DNA of 64,000 nucleotides from the NCBI RefSeq assembly GCF_012844345.1, contig NZ_CP051625.1, positions 1,860,001 through 1,924,000 on the forward strand, given 5' to 3'. Positions within the stretch are counted from its first letter, which is position 1. The number at the start of each line of letters is the position of its first letter. Positions 11,221-21,456 of the stretch are shown piece by piece. The notes beneath the pieces are model-generated. The model saw only the letters and a list, made by a program, of their open reading frames with translations, was not told the origin of the DNA and made no database searches. This DNA comes from Pseudomonas sp. gcc21. GTDB taxonomy: Bacteria; Pseudomonadota; Gammaproteobacteria; Pseudomonadales; Pseudomonadaceae. The position numbers and the translations under genes are program-made.

Positions 11221-12093
11221 TCAGCGAGCCTGCGCCCGCTGCAAGTACTGGAAGAACTCGCTCTCCGGATCCAGAACAAGGATATCCGACTTGCCAGAAA
11301 AGCTCTGACGATAAGCCTGCAAGCTACGGTAGAAAGAAAAGAACTCAGGATCCTTGTTATACGCCTCGGCATAGATCGCCGCCGCTTGCGCATCACCATC
11401 ACCGCGGATCTCTTCAGCTTCACGGAACGCCTCTGCCAGAATAACCCGATGCTGGCGATCGGCATCAGCGCGAATCCCTTCACCCAGCTCGCGACCCTTG
11501 GCGCGGTGCTCACGGGCTTCCCGCTCACGCTCGGTACTCATCCGTTCGAATACGCTGCGGTTTACCTCACGCGGTAGGTCCATTGCCTTGACCCGCACGT
11601 CCAGCACTTCGATTCCCAATTCCCGCTGTGCGCTGGTATTCAACGACTCAGTGATATCAGCCATGAGCTGATCGCGCTCTCCGGATACCACCTCATGCAG
11701 CGTCCGGCGGGCCACCTCGTTACGCAATCCCGATTCCAACTGGCGCGACAAACGCTCCTCGGCCAGCGTACGCAGCCCGGATGTGGACGTGTAGTAACGC
11801 TGAACGTCCGCAACCCGCCATTTAGCGTAGGAATCGACCATTAACGCTTTCTTCTCCAGAGTCAGAAAACGCTGGGTAGCTGTATCAAGCGTCAGCAGCC
11901 GTGCATCGAACTTTTTAACATCCTGCACGAACGGTAATTTGAAGTGCAGCCCCGGCTCCAGGTCAGCCTTGACCACCTTACCGAACTGCAGCACCAAACC
12001 CCTCTCGATCTGGCTGACTACGAAAAAACTGTTCCAGGCTACCACCAGCACTACGAGTGCGGTAATCAGGCCAAACATCGACTTGTTAGTCAT
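11221..12093 (-). CDS. hflC: FtsH modulator HflC
   Basis: SPFH/prohibitin-family membrane protein that with HflK forms a large periplasm-facing cage around the FtsH protease and tempers its activity. The protein has 290 residues: one N-terminal membrane segment (about 5-24), then the SPFH domain (ERGLVLQFGKVVKADLEPGLHFKLPF) and a long helical region rich in Glu, Arg and Ala. Its ATG overlaps the hflK stop as TAATG, indicating translational coupling. Confidence 0.97.
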   Translation of the reverse strand: MTNKSMFGLITALVVLVVAWNSFFVVSQIERGLVLQFGKVVKADLEPGLHFKLPFVQDVKKFDARLLTLDTATQRFLTLEKKALMVDSYAKWRVADVQRYYTSTSGLRTLAEERLSRQLESGLRNEVARRTLHEVVSGERDQLMADITESLNTSAQRELGIEVLDVRVKAMDLPREVNRSVFERMSTEREREAREHRAKGRELGEGIRADADRQHRVILAEAFREAEEIRGDGDAQAAAIYAEAYNKDPEFFSFYRSLQAYRQSFSGKSDILVLDPESEFFQYLQRAQAR

Positions 12094-13289
12094 TAACGAG
12101 TCTCCCTAGCGCGCGGATCGCGTGGCGGCAACTGCACTGGCGTCCGCGTGGAAGCATCACTGCCAGATGAATAACTGGACGAACCCGACGACGACCCGCC
12201 CGATCCGGACCCACCCTGCTGCATCAGCTTGTCCAGCGGCAGGTACAGCAGATTGTTGCTGCCCTCACCGCCCGACACCAGCACCTTGCTGGTATTGCTC
12301 AATACGTCCTGCATGGTCTCAAGGTACATACGCTCGCGCATGACTTCCGGGGACTGCTGATACTGGGCAACCAGCAAATTGAAGCGCTCAGCCTCACCGA
12401 GTGCACGGGCAACCACTTCGTCACGGTAACCGCTGGCTTCTTCCAGAAGCCGCTGGGCCTGACCGCGCGCTTCAGGAATTACGCCGTTGGCATAGGATTC
12501 CGCCTGGTTACGCTCGCGAACCTCGTCCTCTCGTGCGCGGATCACGTCGTCGAAAGCATCCTGTACTTCGGCCGGAGCCTGCGCACTTTCGATGTTCACC
12601 TGCACTACTGTGATACCGGTGTTGTACAGATCAAGATAGCGCTGCAGACGTTCAGTGGTCTCTACCGCCATCTGCTCACGACCTTCTGTCAGCACCTGAT
12701 GCATCGATGTCGAGCCCACCACATGGCGCAACGCACTTTCAGTTGCGTGACGCAGACTGGTCTCGGGATCCTCATTCATCAATACGAAGTTTTCCAGATT
12801 CGAGATGCGGTACTGCACAGCCAGCGGTACTTCCACGATGTTTTCATCTTCGGTCAGCATCTGTCCTTGCTGACGATACGACCGAACCTGAGTCACGTTA
12901 CGCTGGAACTTGCGCTCGAACGGAGGGAAATACAGATGCAGACCCGACTCAACGGTACGGTGGTAATCACCGAAACGTAGAACAATCGCCTGCTCCTGCT
13001 CGTCCACCATGTACACGGCGTTGAACAACCAGACAGCAAGAACAATCAGACCCGCGACGATCCACATGCCCTTCGGGACACCAGCGCCACCGCCAGTCCC
13101 CTTGCCGCGGTCGCCCCCGCCTTTCTTGCCACCGAACATCTTGTTGAGGCTATCCTGAAGTTTCTTCAGCGCTTCATCCAGATCCGGGGGACCCTGCTTA
13201 CCGCCGCGATTACCGCCCCGGTTTCCGCCACTCCCCCAGGGATCCTGGTTATTCGAATTGTTACCACCACCAGGCTCATTCCAGGCCAT
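12093..13289 (-). CDS. hflK: FtsH modulator HflK
   Basis: Partner of HflC in the FtsH-regulating complex. The 398-residue product has an N-terminal Gly/Asn-rich cytoplasmic region (MAWNEPGGGNNSNNQDPW), a membrane segment at about 73-92 (MWIVAGLIVLAVWLFNAVYM), and the SPFH domain with VDEQEQAIVLRFG. A Ser/Gly-rich linker leads to a basic C-terminus. It is the first gene of an hflK-hflC pair separated from hflX by about 110 bases. Confidence 0.97.
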   Translation of the reverse strand: MAWNEPGGGNNSNNQDPWGSGGNRGGNRGGKQGPPDLDEALKKLQDSLNKMFGGKKGGGDRGKGTGGGAGVPKGMWIVAGLIVLAVWLFNAVYMVDEQEQAIVLRFGDYHRTVESGLHLYFPPFERKFQRNVTQVRSYRQQGQMLTEDENIVEVPLAVQYRISNLENFVLMNEDPETSLRHATESALRHVVGSTSMHQVLTEGREQMAVETTERLQRYLDLYNTGITVVQVNIESAQAPAEVQDAFDDVIRAREDEVRERNQAESYANGVIPEARGQAQRLLEEASGYRDEVVARALGEAERFNLLVAQYQQSPEVMRERMYLETMQDVLSNTSKVLVSGGEGSNNLLYLPLDKLMQQGGSGSGGSSSGSSSYSSGSDASTRTPVQLPPRDPRARETR

Positions 13290-13399
13290 AGCGTTCTCCG
13301 TTGTTTGAAACGTTACGTCGCGAAGTCATGCATGCACGACGCGGATCCGGGCAATCTTACCGCAAAAGCCAATGGCAGCGCGAACCACTGCCAGAAGCA

Positions 13400-14701
13400 T
13401 TATTGCAGAGTGTGTTGCTTGAGAAATTCGTCCATCTGCCAGCCCTCGCGCTTCAGTAAGCGGTTGAAATCGCTACGCGGAAGCCGAACTTCGAGCTGCT
13501 GGCGACCATCCTCTGCGACACGCTCACCGAGGACGGCGCCTGCATCGTAGAACTGCGCGCGCAACCGCGCTTCCGCATGCTCGAGCAGCAACCATTCCTG
13601 CATCATGTCTTCACCCAACCGCTCGGCAATCGCCTGAGCAACCAGCTCAAGGCCCTCACCGCTCTGGGCGGAAATCCATACACGCACCGGCTTGCCCTGC
13701 TCGTCGCGCTGAATCTGCGGCTCAAAGGTGTCCAGCAAATCGATCTTGTTGTATATCTCAAGAATCGGCAGTTCCAGCGCGCCGATTTCGTTCAGAACCA
13801 GATGGACCTGCTCGATGTGAGAGGCGCGTTCGTCGTCCGCCGCGTCGATCACATGCAACAGCAAATCGGCCTGACTGGACTCCTCCAGGGTGGCGCGAAA
13901 GGCTTCAACCAGCTTATGCGGCAGATGCCTGATGAAGCCTACCGTATCAGCCAGAATCACCGGCCCAATTTCGGGCAGCTCGATCCGGCGCAGAGTCGGG
14001 TCGAGCGTTGCGAACAGCTGATTCGCAGCGAACACGCTGGATTCGGTTAGGACATTGAACAGCGTGGACTTGCCAGCGTTGGTATAACCGACCAGAGAAA
14101 CCACCGGTATCTCTGCACGCTGACGTGACCGCCGCGCCTGCTCGCGCTGACTACGGACTTTTTCGAGACGCTGAGAGATCTGCTTGATTCGTCCGCGAAG
14201 CAGCCGACGGTCGGTTTCAAGTTGCGTTTCACCCGGGCCTCGCAGGCCAATACCGCCCTTTTGGCGCTCAAGGTGCGTCCAGCCTCTTACCAGGCGCGTA
14301 CTGAGGTGATCCAGCTGGGCCAGCTCGACCTGCAACTTACCCTCATGGGTTCGTGCGCGCTGCGCGAAGATATCAAGAATCAGCCCGGTACGGTCGACTA
14401 CACGACATTGCAGCTCGCGCTCGAGGTTACGTTCTTGACTGGGTGAAAGAGTGTGATTAAAGATGACGAGATCGCCTTCATGGCTAGCGACCAGCTCGCG
14501 TAGTTCGTCTACCTTTCCGGCGCCAACGAGAAAACGTGGGCTTGGCTGAAACCGGTTAACCGTAAGGAAAGCGACTATATCCGCTCCAGCAGACGCGACC
14601 AGCTCAAGAAACTCCTGCGGATCTTCCCGGCTGGACTCGTCCATGCCTTCGAGATGAACGAGAACAGCTCGCTCACCCCCTTCATGGCGTTCAAAAAACA
14701 A
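13400..14701 (-). CDS. hflX: Ribosome-associated GTPase HflX
   Basis: GTPase that splits stalled 70S ribosomes under stress. The protein has 433 residues with an N-terminal HflX domain (PRFLVGAGKVDELRELV), a helical linker, and a G domain with G1 GYTNAGKST, G3 DTVGFI and G4 YNKIDL. It starts at TTG 14701. An in-frame GCGGAGG ribosome binding site lies six bases upstream, and the resulting FFERHEGGERAVLVHLEG matches the known N-terminus of pseudomonad HflX. The start is 17 bases after the hfq stop, so hfq and hflX are co-transcribed. Confidence 0.95.
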   Translation of the reverse strand: MFFERHEGGERAVLVHLEGMDESSREDPQEFLELVASAGADIVAFLTVNRFQPSPRFLVGAGKVDELRELVASHEGDLVIFNHTLSPSQERNLERELQCRVVDRTGLILDIFAQRARTHEGKLQVELAQLDHLSTRLVRGWTHLERQKGGIGLRGPGETQLETDRRLLRGRIKQISQRLEKVRSQREQARRSRQRAEIPVVSLVGYTNAGKSTLFNVLTESSVFAANQLFATLDPTLRRIELPEIGPVILADTVGFIRHLPHKLVEAFRATLEESSQADLLLHVIDAADDERASHIEQVHLVLNEIGALELPILEIYNKIDLLDTFEPQIQRDEQGKPVRVWISAQSGEGLELVAQAIAERLGEDMMQEWLLLEHAEARLRAQFYDAGAVLGERVAEDGRQQLEVRLPRSDFNRLLKREGWQMDEFLKQHTLQ

Positions 14702-14718
14702 TCAGGCCTCCGCGATTA

Positions 14719-14973
14719 TCAAGGATTGCCAGCTTCAGCCTCATCGCCCGTGGCCTGGACCGGTAACCGCACCGGACGTCCCGGCACGACGGTCGAAATG
14801 GCATGCTTGTAAACCATCTGGCTGACAGTGTTCTTCAACAGAATCACGAACTGATCGAAAGATTCGATCTGCCCCTGCAGCTTGATACCGTTTACAAGAT
14901 AGATTGATACCGGAACACGTTCCTTGCGTAGAACGTTCAGGTAAGGGTCTTGTAGTGAATGCCCTTTTGACAT
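14719..14973 (-). CDS. hfq: RNA chaperone Hfq
   Basis: Hexameric Sm-like protein that anneals small RNAs to mRNAs. The protein has 84 residues. Sm1 ([21 protein letters not shown]) and Sm2 ([14 protein letters not shown]) are intact, as are the proximal-face residues SLQDPYLN and YKHA. The short C-terminal tail is typical of pseudomonads. The ATG is preceded by TAAGGAGTG. The 162 bases upstream (to miaA) hold its promoter region and a 12-bp palindrome GCATTTAAATGC at 15038-15049. Confidence 0.98.
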   Translation of the reverse strand: MSKGHSLQDPYLNVLRKERVPVSIYLVNGIKLQGQIESFDQFVILLKNTVSQMVYKHAISTVVPGRPVRLPVQATGDEAEAGNP

Positions 14974-15135
14974 TGCCTCACTCCTTAATGGGAACCGTTT
15001 TTTATGAAGCCTCTGATAATGTTCGAAGGCTTCTTGAGCATTTAAATGCGTTTTTTGCCGGCCTGTCCATTATCCCTAAGACGAGCAGGCAGTATCCTTA
15101 TGACTGCAAAACAAGGTTAGCAGAACATCTGAGAA

Positions 15136-16128
15136 CTATATTGTGATCCGCTCCAGACGTTTCAAGGCCGTCCCGAATCTTTTTGGATCCAGGCTATCAA
15201 GCCATTCGATTTCGGCATCCCATCCGCGCAACCAGGTGAACTGTCGCTTGGCCAACTGCCGGGTAGCGATAACTCCACGTTCAGCCATTTCCTGATAGGA
15301 CAACTTGCCTTCCAGAAAATCCCATACTTGCCGATAGCCTACGGCTCGTACGGACGGCATCGTCGGATCGAGATCTCCCCTTGCATACAGTGTTTCGACT
15401 TCCTGCACGAAACCCTGTTCAAGCATTGAAGCAAAACGCTGTGCAATGCGTTCATGGAGCACATGACGCTCTGCGGGAGCGATCGCCATGTGGTGCATAG
15501 TATAGGGTAATTTCTGTCCCGCGGGCGCGCCCGCTTCGGCTTTTTCTTGCGCCTGGCGAGCATGCCAGACACTCAGTGGTACGCCCGAGATCAGATACAC
15601 TTCGTAGGCACGCTGGATACGCTGGGGATCATTAGGATGGATGCGCGCACCAGCCAATGGGTCGACTCTGGCCAGCTCGGCATGCACTGCCGGCCACCCC
15701 TGTTGCGACGCCATGTCGGTGATGCGTTGCCGAACAACTGGATCAGCTGATGGCATCTGGGCCAGCCCACCAGCCAGCGCCTTGAAATACAGCATGGTAC
15801 CGCCCACCAGTAACGGAATGCGGCCACGCCTGGTGATGGCAGCCAGCAACTCAACTGCATCGTCGCGAAACTGGGCCGCCGAATAGGCCTCAGCCGGATC
15901 CAGAATATCTACCAGGTGATGCGGATACGCCGCCAGGGTCGCTGCGTCCGGCTTGGCTGTGCCAATATCCATACCGCGATAGACCAGTGCGGAATCAACA
16001 CTGACCAGTTCGCACGGCAAGTGATCCGCCAGATGCAGAGCCAGCTCGGTCTTGCCTGAGGCAGTGGGGCCCATCAAACAGATAACCGGCGGGAGCGCCG
16101 AGTTAGACACGCCGCTTGAATCCTCCAT
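15136..16128 (-). CDS. miaA: tRNA dimethylallyltransferase MiaA
   Basis: Transfers a dimethylallyl group to N6 of A37 in tRNAs reading UNN codons. The 330-residue product has P-loop GPTASGKT at 20-27, [16 protein letters not shown] and the [13 protein letters not shown] motif. The frame stays open upstream, but the ATG at 16128 ([10 protein letters not shown]) overlaps the mutL stop as TGATG and places the P-loop at the usual distance. This indicates translational coupling to mutL, as in other gammaproteobacteria. Confidence 0.96.
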   Translation of the reverse strand: MEDSSGVSNSALPPVICLMGPTASGKTELALHLADHLPCELVSVDSALVYRGMDIGTAKPDAATLAAYPHHLVDILDPAEAYSAAQFRDDAVELLAAITRRGRIPLLVGGTMLYFKALAGGLAQMPSADPVVRQRITDMASQQGWPAVHAELARVDPLAGARIHPNDPQRIQRAYEVYLISGVPLSVWHARQAQEKAEAGAPAGQKLPYTMHHMAIAPAERHVLHERIAQRFASMLEQGFVQEVETLYARGDLDPTMPSVRAVGYRQVWDFLEGKLSYQEMAERGVIATRQLAKRQFTWLRGWDAEIEWLDSLDPKRFGTALKRLERITI

Positions 16129-17984
16129 CAGCGACCGCGCAGGAACAACTTGTCCAGCTCCGGCATACTCATCTGCGTCCAAGTAGGACGGCCGTGATTG
16201 CACTGACCACTTCGCTCAGTCTGTTCCATATCACGCAGCAAGCCGTTCATCTCGGTCAGGGTCAAACGCCGATTGGCACGAATCGCTCCGTGGCAGGCCA
16301 TTGTTCCGAGCAGTTCATTCAGGTGCGCCTGGACGCGGTCGCTGGTTCCGTATTCCATCAGATCTGCCAACACGTCGCGGACCAACTGGGGCGCGTCCGC
16401 CTGTCGCAGAAGCGAGGGAATTTCACGGATAGCCAGACTCTCGGGGCCCATGCGTTGCAATGAAAATCCAAGCCGGTTGAACCAGGCAACATGCTCATCG
16501 GCGCAATCGGCCTCGCGCTGACTCACCGCAATCGACTCGGGAACCAGCAGTGGCTGACTGCGCAACCCTTCCTGGTCCATTGCCAACTTGAGCCGCTCAT
16601 AGGTAATGCGTTCATGCGCCGCATGCATGTCAACCACGACCAGCCCCTGGGCATTCTCGGCAAGAATATAAACCCCATGCAGCTGCGCAACAGCGTAGCC
16701 CAACGGTGGTACATCCTGACCATCAGGCAGAGCTGGTCTCGGGGAGTCGGACGCAGAACCATACAGATTGCCGTATGCCTCGGTTGCCCCAGCTATTGCC
16801 GTAGCCGACGGACGCTCGGAAAACTGTTGCGGGCTGCCCGCCGTCCAGGCAGCAGCGGGCTCGGCCAAGGGCATATGCGTCTGCCCGGAAAACACGCCAG
16901 CAGACAGACCGGAAGCGACCAGCACAGCTTCGGGCGTGTGTTCAGCCAACCCCTGAACCTGCTCGCCGGGCCGCTGGTCAGCCAACGCCCGATAGAGCGT
17001 GCTGAAGAGAAAGTCATGCACCATGCGTCCATCGCGAAAGCGCACCTCATGTTTGGTCGGGTGCACATTGACATCAACCACAGCTGGATCGACTTCCAGG
17101 AACAACACGAACGTCGGATGACGGCCATTGAACAACACGTCACGGTACGCTTGACGAACCGCGTGGGCGACCAGTCTGTCCTTGATCATCCGCCCATTCA
17201 CGAAGAAATACTGCAAATCGGCCTGACTGCGCGAGAAGGTTGGCATGCCGACCCAGCCCCACAACCGTAGCCCGTCGCGCTCACTATCGATATTCAGCGA
17301 TTGCTCGACAAACGCAGGACCGCATACGCTGGCAACTCGTCGCCGGGCCTCCTGCTCGGTGCGCGCCGGTCGTAGTCCGAGCACGCTCCGTCCGTTATGC
17401 CGTAGATTGAAGGCTACATCGAAACGTGACAGCGCCAGACGCTTGACCACCTCCTCAAGATGGGAGAATTCGGTCTTTTCGGTGCGTAGAAACTTTCTTC
17501 GCGCCGGCGTGTTGAAAAACAGGTCACGCACTTCAACCGTGGTGCCGCGCGGGTGCGCAGCAGGTTGCAGACGCGACGCCATATCTCGCCCTTCAGTCTC
17601 CACCTGCCAGGCTTGATCAGCGCCTTCCGCGCAAGAGGTCAGGGTCAGACGCGATACCGAACTGACCGATGCCAGCGCCTCGCCGCGAAAGCCCAGCGTG
17701 GCGACCCGTTCAAGATCGTCCAGATCGCGGATCTTGCTGGTCGCGTGCCGTGATAACGCCAGCGGAAGATCCTTCTCAACGATACCGACTCCATCGTCGC
17801 GCACGCGCAGCAGCTTGACGCCACCTTGCTCGACATCGATATCGATACGTAACGCTCCGGCGTCAAGACTGTTTTCCAGCAATTCCTTGATGACCGAAGC
17901 GGGACGCTCAACGACCTCGCCCGCGGCAATCTGGTTAGCCAGCCGGGGGCTCAGTAATTCTATACGGGACATCTCAGGACTCAT
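16128..17984 (-). CDS. mutL: DNA mismatch repair protein MutL
   Basis: Coordinates mismatch recognition by MutS with strand incision. The N-terminal GHKL ATPase has ENSLDAG, DDGVGI and TLGFRGEAL (residues 37-104). The C-terminal domain has [12 protein letters not shown] at about 452-463, a variant of the DQHA(X)2E(X)4E endonuclease motif, plus ACHGAIR and QCNHGRPT. It is therefore probably a nicking MutL of the kind found in bacteria lacking MutH. With the ATG at 17984 the protein has 618 residues and overlaps amiB by 11 bases. The ATG at 17972 (MSRIELLSP) is an alternative. Confidence 0.96.
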   Translation of the reverse strand: MSPEMSRIELLSPRLANQIAAGEVVERPASVIKELLENSLDAGALRIDIDVEQGGVKLLRVRDDGVGIVEKDLPLALSRHATSKIRDLDDLERVATLGFRGEALASVSSVSRLTLTSCAEGADQAWQVETEGRDMASRLQPAAHPRGTTVEVRDLFFNTPARRKFLRTEKTEFSHLEEVVKRLALSRFDVAFNLRHNGRSVLGLRPARTEQEARRRVASVCGPAFVEQSLNIDSERDGLRLWGWVGMPTFSRSQADLQYFFVNGRMIKDRLVAHAVRQAYRDVLFNGRHPTFVLFLEVDPAVVDVNVHPTKHEVRFRDGRMVHDFLFSTLYRALADQRPGEQVQGLAEHTPEAVLVASGLSAGVFSGQTHMPLAEPAAAWTAGSPQQFSERPSATAIAGATEAYGNLYGSASDSPRPALPDGQDVPPLGYAVAQLHGVYILAENAQGLVVVDMHAAHERITYERLKLAMDQEGLRSQPLLVPESIAVSQREADCADEHVAWFNRLGFSLQRMGPESLAIREIPSLLRQADAPQLVRDVLADLMEYGTSDRVQAHLNELLGTMACHGAIRANRRLTLTEMNGLLRDMEQTERSGQCNHGRPTWTQMSMPELDKLFLRGR

Positions 17985-19404
17985 TCTTGACCAGCACGCT
18001 GCCAGCAGGGACCTTGAGCACCTGACCAACCCGGATTTCATCGCTGCCGCCGAGACGATTTGCCTGTTTCAGGCTCGCCAGACTGATGTTGTAACGCGCC
18101 GCGATCATCGTCAGAGTATCGCCACGGGTAACGGTATGTTCCCTTGGCCCCTGGGCAATCTTGCCGTTAGCCTTGAGCGAAGCGACACGCGTTCCCGGAG
18201 GCGGGCTACGCATGAAATACTCGTTGATTCCGCGCTGAATGGCGCGTGCCAGCGATTGCTGATGCTTACGGGTTACCAGCTTCTGCGCTTCGCCCGGGTT
18301 GGAAATGAATCCGGTTTCGATAAGGATGGACGGAATATCCGGTGACTTGAGCACCATGAAGCCAGCTTGTTCAACCCGGCGCTTATGCAGCGGAGTGATC
18401 TTGCCGATCGAACCCAGCACCTGACTGCCAACATCAAGACTGGCCGACAAAGACGCAGTCATGGACAGATCGAGCAGCACACTGGCCAGCACTTGGTCCT
18501 TGTTCCCCAGACTAACGCCCCCTACCCCACCAATCAGATCGGAACGGTTTTCCTTGTCAGCCAGCAGCCTCGCCGTTTCAGAAGTCGCGCCATTGTCCGA
18601 CAGGGCGAACACCGAGGCGCCGAACGCGCTGGTGCGGGTAAAGGCGTCAGCGTGAATCGACACGAACAGATCAGCATTGTGTTTACGCGCAATTTCGGTG
18701 CGCTTGCGCAGGGGAATGAAATAATCACCGGTACGTACCAGCTCAGCGCGGAAGCCGGGTTCGGCATCAATCAGCGCTTTCAGGTCGCGCGCGATCGCCA
18801 GCACCACGTCTTTTTCGCGGGCGCCCTTATGGCCCACGGCTCCCGGGTCTTCCCCGCCATGGCCAGCGTCTACCGCTATGATGATGTCCCGGTTACCGAT
18901 AACGCTGGCGGACCGGGTCGGCTTCTGCGGCAAGGGAGACGCCGATGGTTCGGCCGATGTCTGCGACTGCAGCTGGTTGGGCGGCTGTCCATCATCGAAG
19001 AGATCCAGCACCAGTCGATGTCCGTACTGCTGGTTGGGCGGCAACGCGAAACTTTTCGCGGTAACCTTCTGTTTCAAATCAATAACGACTCGCAGATCGG
19101 TACCGTTACGCTGAGCTGAACGCAAACCGCTAAGCGGGGTATCGGCAAGCGGCAATGCATCGATCTCAGCGCCGAAATTGGCATTTGTAAGGTCGACGAC
19201 GATGCGCTCGGGGCTGGTGAGAGTGAACAGCTTGTGGTCCGCCGGACCGGTCAGGTCAAATACCACGCGGGTATTGTCCGGCGCACGCCAGACACGCACG
19301 CTCTCAATCTCGGCTGCGCTCACTGTACCCGCGACTAGCGCACACAACGATGCCAGAGCCCAGACGGCCAGTACCTTGACTTGTCCTGATGTGGTTCCGA
19401 TCAC
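17974..19404 (-). CDS. amiB: N-acetylmuramoyl-L-alanine amidase AmiB with LysM
   Basis: Periplasmic zinc amidase that cleaves septal peptidoglycan during cell separation. The 476-residue protein has a signal peptide (about 1-30, ending VSAAE) and an AMIN domain (about 33-135, targeting to the septum). The Amidase_3 domain follows, with zinc ligands in [10 protein letters not shown], the [16 protein letters not shown] segment and SIHADAF, and the catalytic Glu in [12 protein letters not shown]-terminal LysM domain starts [17 protein letters not shown]. It lies between tsaE and mutL, as in E. coli. Confidence 0.96.
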   Translation of the reverse strand: MIGTTSGQVKVLAVWALASLCALVAGTVSAAEIESVRVWRAPDNTRVVFDLTGPADHKLFTLTSPERIVVDLTNANFGAEIDALPLADTPLSGLRSAQRNGTDLRVVIDLKQKVTAKSFALPPNQQYGHRLVLDLFDDGQPPNQLQSQTSAEPSASPLPQKPTRSASVIGNRDIIIAVDAGHGGEDPGAVGHKGAREKDVVLAIARDLKALIDAEPGFRAELVRTGDYFIPLRKRTEIARKHNADLFVSIHADAFTRTSAFGASVFALSDNGATSETARLLADKENRSDLIGGVGGVSLGNKDQVLASVLLDLSMTASLSASLDVGSQVLGSIGKITPLHKRRVEQAGFMVLKSPDIPSILIETGFISNPGEAQKLVTRKHQQSLARAIQRGINEYFMRSPPPGTRVASLKANGKIAQGPREHTVTRGDTLTMIAARYNISLASLKQANRLGGSDEIRVGQVLKVPAGSVLVKNES

Positions 19405-19413
19405 GGTATTGCG

Positions 19414-19881
19414 TTACTCCTGTTTGTCGCGCAATTGCCGGCATGCAGCCTGGCCCAGCGCAGTATGACCTGCCAGATGCAGCCGGCGCCCCTCGCCTTC
19501 TGCCGCAATGGTAATCGTCAGGTCCGGACTTGGCAAAACACCTGAGCCTTTATCTGGCCACTCGATCAGACAGAGACTGTCGGCGGAGAAGTAGTCCCGG
19601 ATGCCGAGGAACTCAAGCTCTTCGGGGTCCAGTAAGCGATACAGATCAAAGTGATAGATCGTGCCGGCCTCCAGCTCGTATGGCTCAACCAGAGTGAATG
19701 TCGGGCTTTTGACCGCCCCGCGATGGCCCAACTCACGTATCAAGCCTCTGCTGATCGTCGTCTTGCCCGCACCCAGATCGCCGTCCAGGTAGATTACCCC
19801 GCGGAACTTCATGGCCCGACCTATATCGGCCCCGAGCGACTCCATTGCCTGCTCGTCGGCGGCAAACAAACTATTACTCAT
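19414..19881 (-). CDS. tsaE: tRNA t6A biosynthesis ATPase TsaE
   Basis: ATPase of the TsaBDE complex that makes threonylcarbamoyladenosine at position 37 of ANN-decoding tRNAs. The protein has 155 residues with P-loop GDLGAGKTT, the SPTFTLVEPYE switch segment and HFDLYRLLDPEELEFLGIRDY. It overlaps the 3' end of nnr by 8 bases and is followed nine bases later by amiB, so the three are probably translated from one mRNA. Confidence 0.97.
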   Translation of the reverse strand: MSNSLFAADEQAMESLGADIGRAMKFRGVIYLDGDLGAGKTTISRGLIRELGHRGAVKSPTFTLVEPYELEAGTIYHFDLYRLLDPEELEFLGIRDYFSADSLCLIEWPDKGSGVLPSPDLTITIAAEGEGRRLHLAGHTALGQAACRQLRDKQE

Positions 19882-21379
19882 GGGAGCCCCTGGTATTGAG
19901 AATGGTTCGGATAGGCCCTATCAAATCAGACGCCAGAATACCGGATTCACCGGAAACTGCAGCACAATCACCCGCTTGCGCATGTATCAGCGTAGCGTAA
20001 CGCGCCGCGGACCCAGGCTCGACCTGTTGAGCCAATAGCGCGCCGACCAGCCCGGAAAGCACATCGCCCATCCCCGCTACGGCCATCCCCGGGTTGCCAT
20101 GGGTACACAGACCCACCGGTGCCGCGAAGCATGCCGGGCCGGCAACCAGACTGCCAACGCCTTTCAGGATCACAGCGCAACCAAACCGGTCCGCCAGCAT
20201 CGTGACCGCCCGCAGCCGGTCTGCCTGCACCTCGGCCGTTGAACAGCCAAGTAGTCGTCCGGCTTCCGCAGGATGTGGAGTGATTACCGTTTGATCGCCA
20301 AGTAGCAGTCCATCGCGATGCCGCACCGCGATCTCGTTCAGCGCATCAGCGTCAAACACTCTGCTCAGACCGCTCGCCAATGCCTGGTCTAGCAATCCCC
20401 ACCCCCATTCGGAACGCCCCAGACCGGGACCAACGACCAGCGTTGTGGCTTTCTTTAACAAGGGTGAGAGCGCTTCAGGGGAATCCACTGCGTGCGCCAT
20501 TACCTCAGGACACCGTGCGAGCAGCGGCGCAATATGCGCCGAGCGTGTAGCGACACTCACACGGCCGGCGCCGCTGCGTAGCGCCGTTTCAGCAGCCAGC
20601 ATAATCGCGCCACCCATGCCCAGATCCCCGCCGATAACCAGCACATGGCCGAACATGCCTTTGTGGGCAGCCCTAACCCGCCGCGGCAGACTGCTGGCGA
20701 GCCGCTCCAGCACAAGCCGTTCTGCAACGGGCCGCACCGACGCCCCAGGCACTTCTTCAAGTTGGGCGAACGCGATGTCGCCGGCCTGGTCTGGCCCTTG
20801 AGCCGTGAACAAGCCTAGCTTCGGTGCGATGAAGGTCACGGTCAGATTCGCGCGGATGGCGTGGCCGAGCACAACCCCCCGATCAGGATCCAGCCCGCTC
20901 GGCACATCCACAGCCACGACGGGCAAGCCGGACGCGTTGACCGCCTCGATAACGCTTTTATAGGGCTCGCTGACATCGCCGCGCACCCCCGTGCCAAGCA
21001 TGGCATCGACGACAACACCTTTGAGATGCGCCGAAGCGCTCCAGGCAAGCACTTCGACCCCTGCTGCAAGCGCAGTCTGCCAGGCTTTCGCAGCGTCGCC
21101 CTGCAAGCGCTCTGGCGGTTTTACTGCCAGAACCCGGACCTGCCACCCCGCGTTATGCGCCAGTCTGGCAACAAGGTAGCCATCGCCTGCGTTGTTGCCG
21201 CTCCCGGCCAGCACGCTGAGCTGACCGACAGCCGCCCATCGCACGCTGAGCGTCTGCCAGACAGCTTCCGCTGCGCGCTGCATGAGCTCGAACCCCGGCG
21301 TTCCGGCCGCGATAATGCGCGCATCGAGTTCGCGAGTCTGGGCGGCTGTACATATCCCGAATGGCATTTCTGACGTCAT
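19874..21379 (-). CDS. nnr: Bifunctional NAD(P)HX epimerase / ADP-dependent dehydratase
   Basis: Repairs hydrated NADH and NADPH. The 501-residue fusion has an N-terminal YjeF_N epimerase (about 1-215, with LAGSGNNAGDGYLVARLA and VDVPSGLDPDRG). A C-terminal ribokinase-like dehydratase (about 225-495) has GHVLVIGGDLGMGGA, the VVGPGLGRS strand, TPHPAEAGRLLG and NPGMAVAGMGDVLSG. Length and layout match E. coli Nnr. It is divergent from queG and is the first gene of the nnr-tsaE-amiB-mutL-miaA series. Confidence 0.96.
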   Translation of the reverse strand: MTSEMPFGICTAAQTRELDARIIAAGTPGFELMQRAAEAVWQTLSVRWAAVGQLSVLAGSGNNAGDGYLVARLAHNAGWQVRVLAVKPPERLQGDAAKAWQTALAAGVEVLAWSASAHLKGVVVDAMLGTGVRGDVSEPYKSVIEAVNASGLPVVAVDVPSGLDPDRGVVLGHAIRANLTVTFIAPKLGLFTAQGPDQAGDIAFAQLEEVPGASVRPVAERLVLERLASSLPRRVRAAHKGMFGHVLVIGGDLGMGGAIMLAAETALRSGAGRVSVATRSAHIAPLLARCPEVMAHAVDSPEALSPLLKKATTLVVGPGLGRSEWGWGLLDQALASGLSRVFDADALNEIAVRHRDGLLLGDQTVITPHPAEAGRLLGCSTAEVQADRLRAVTMLADRFGCAVILKGVGSLVAGPACFAAPVGLCTHGNPGMAVAGMGDVLSGLVGALLAQQVEPGSAARYATLIHAQAGDCAAVSGESGILASDLIGPIRTILNTRGSHE

Positions 21380-21456
21380 GACATGCTACCGGCTTGAATG
21401 TCTGGCAGAATTATACGTCTTGCCCGCCCATGACCCTAGACTGTTCCCGCGCATCC

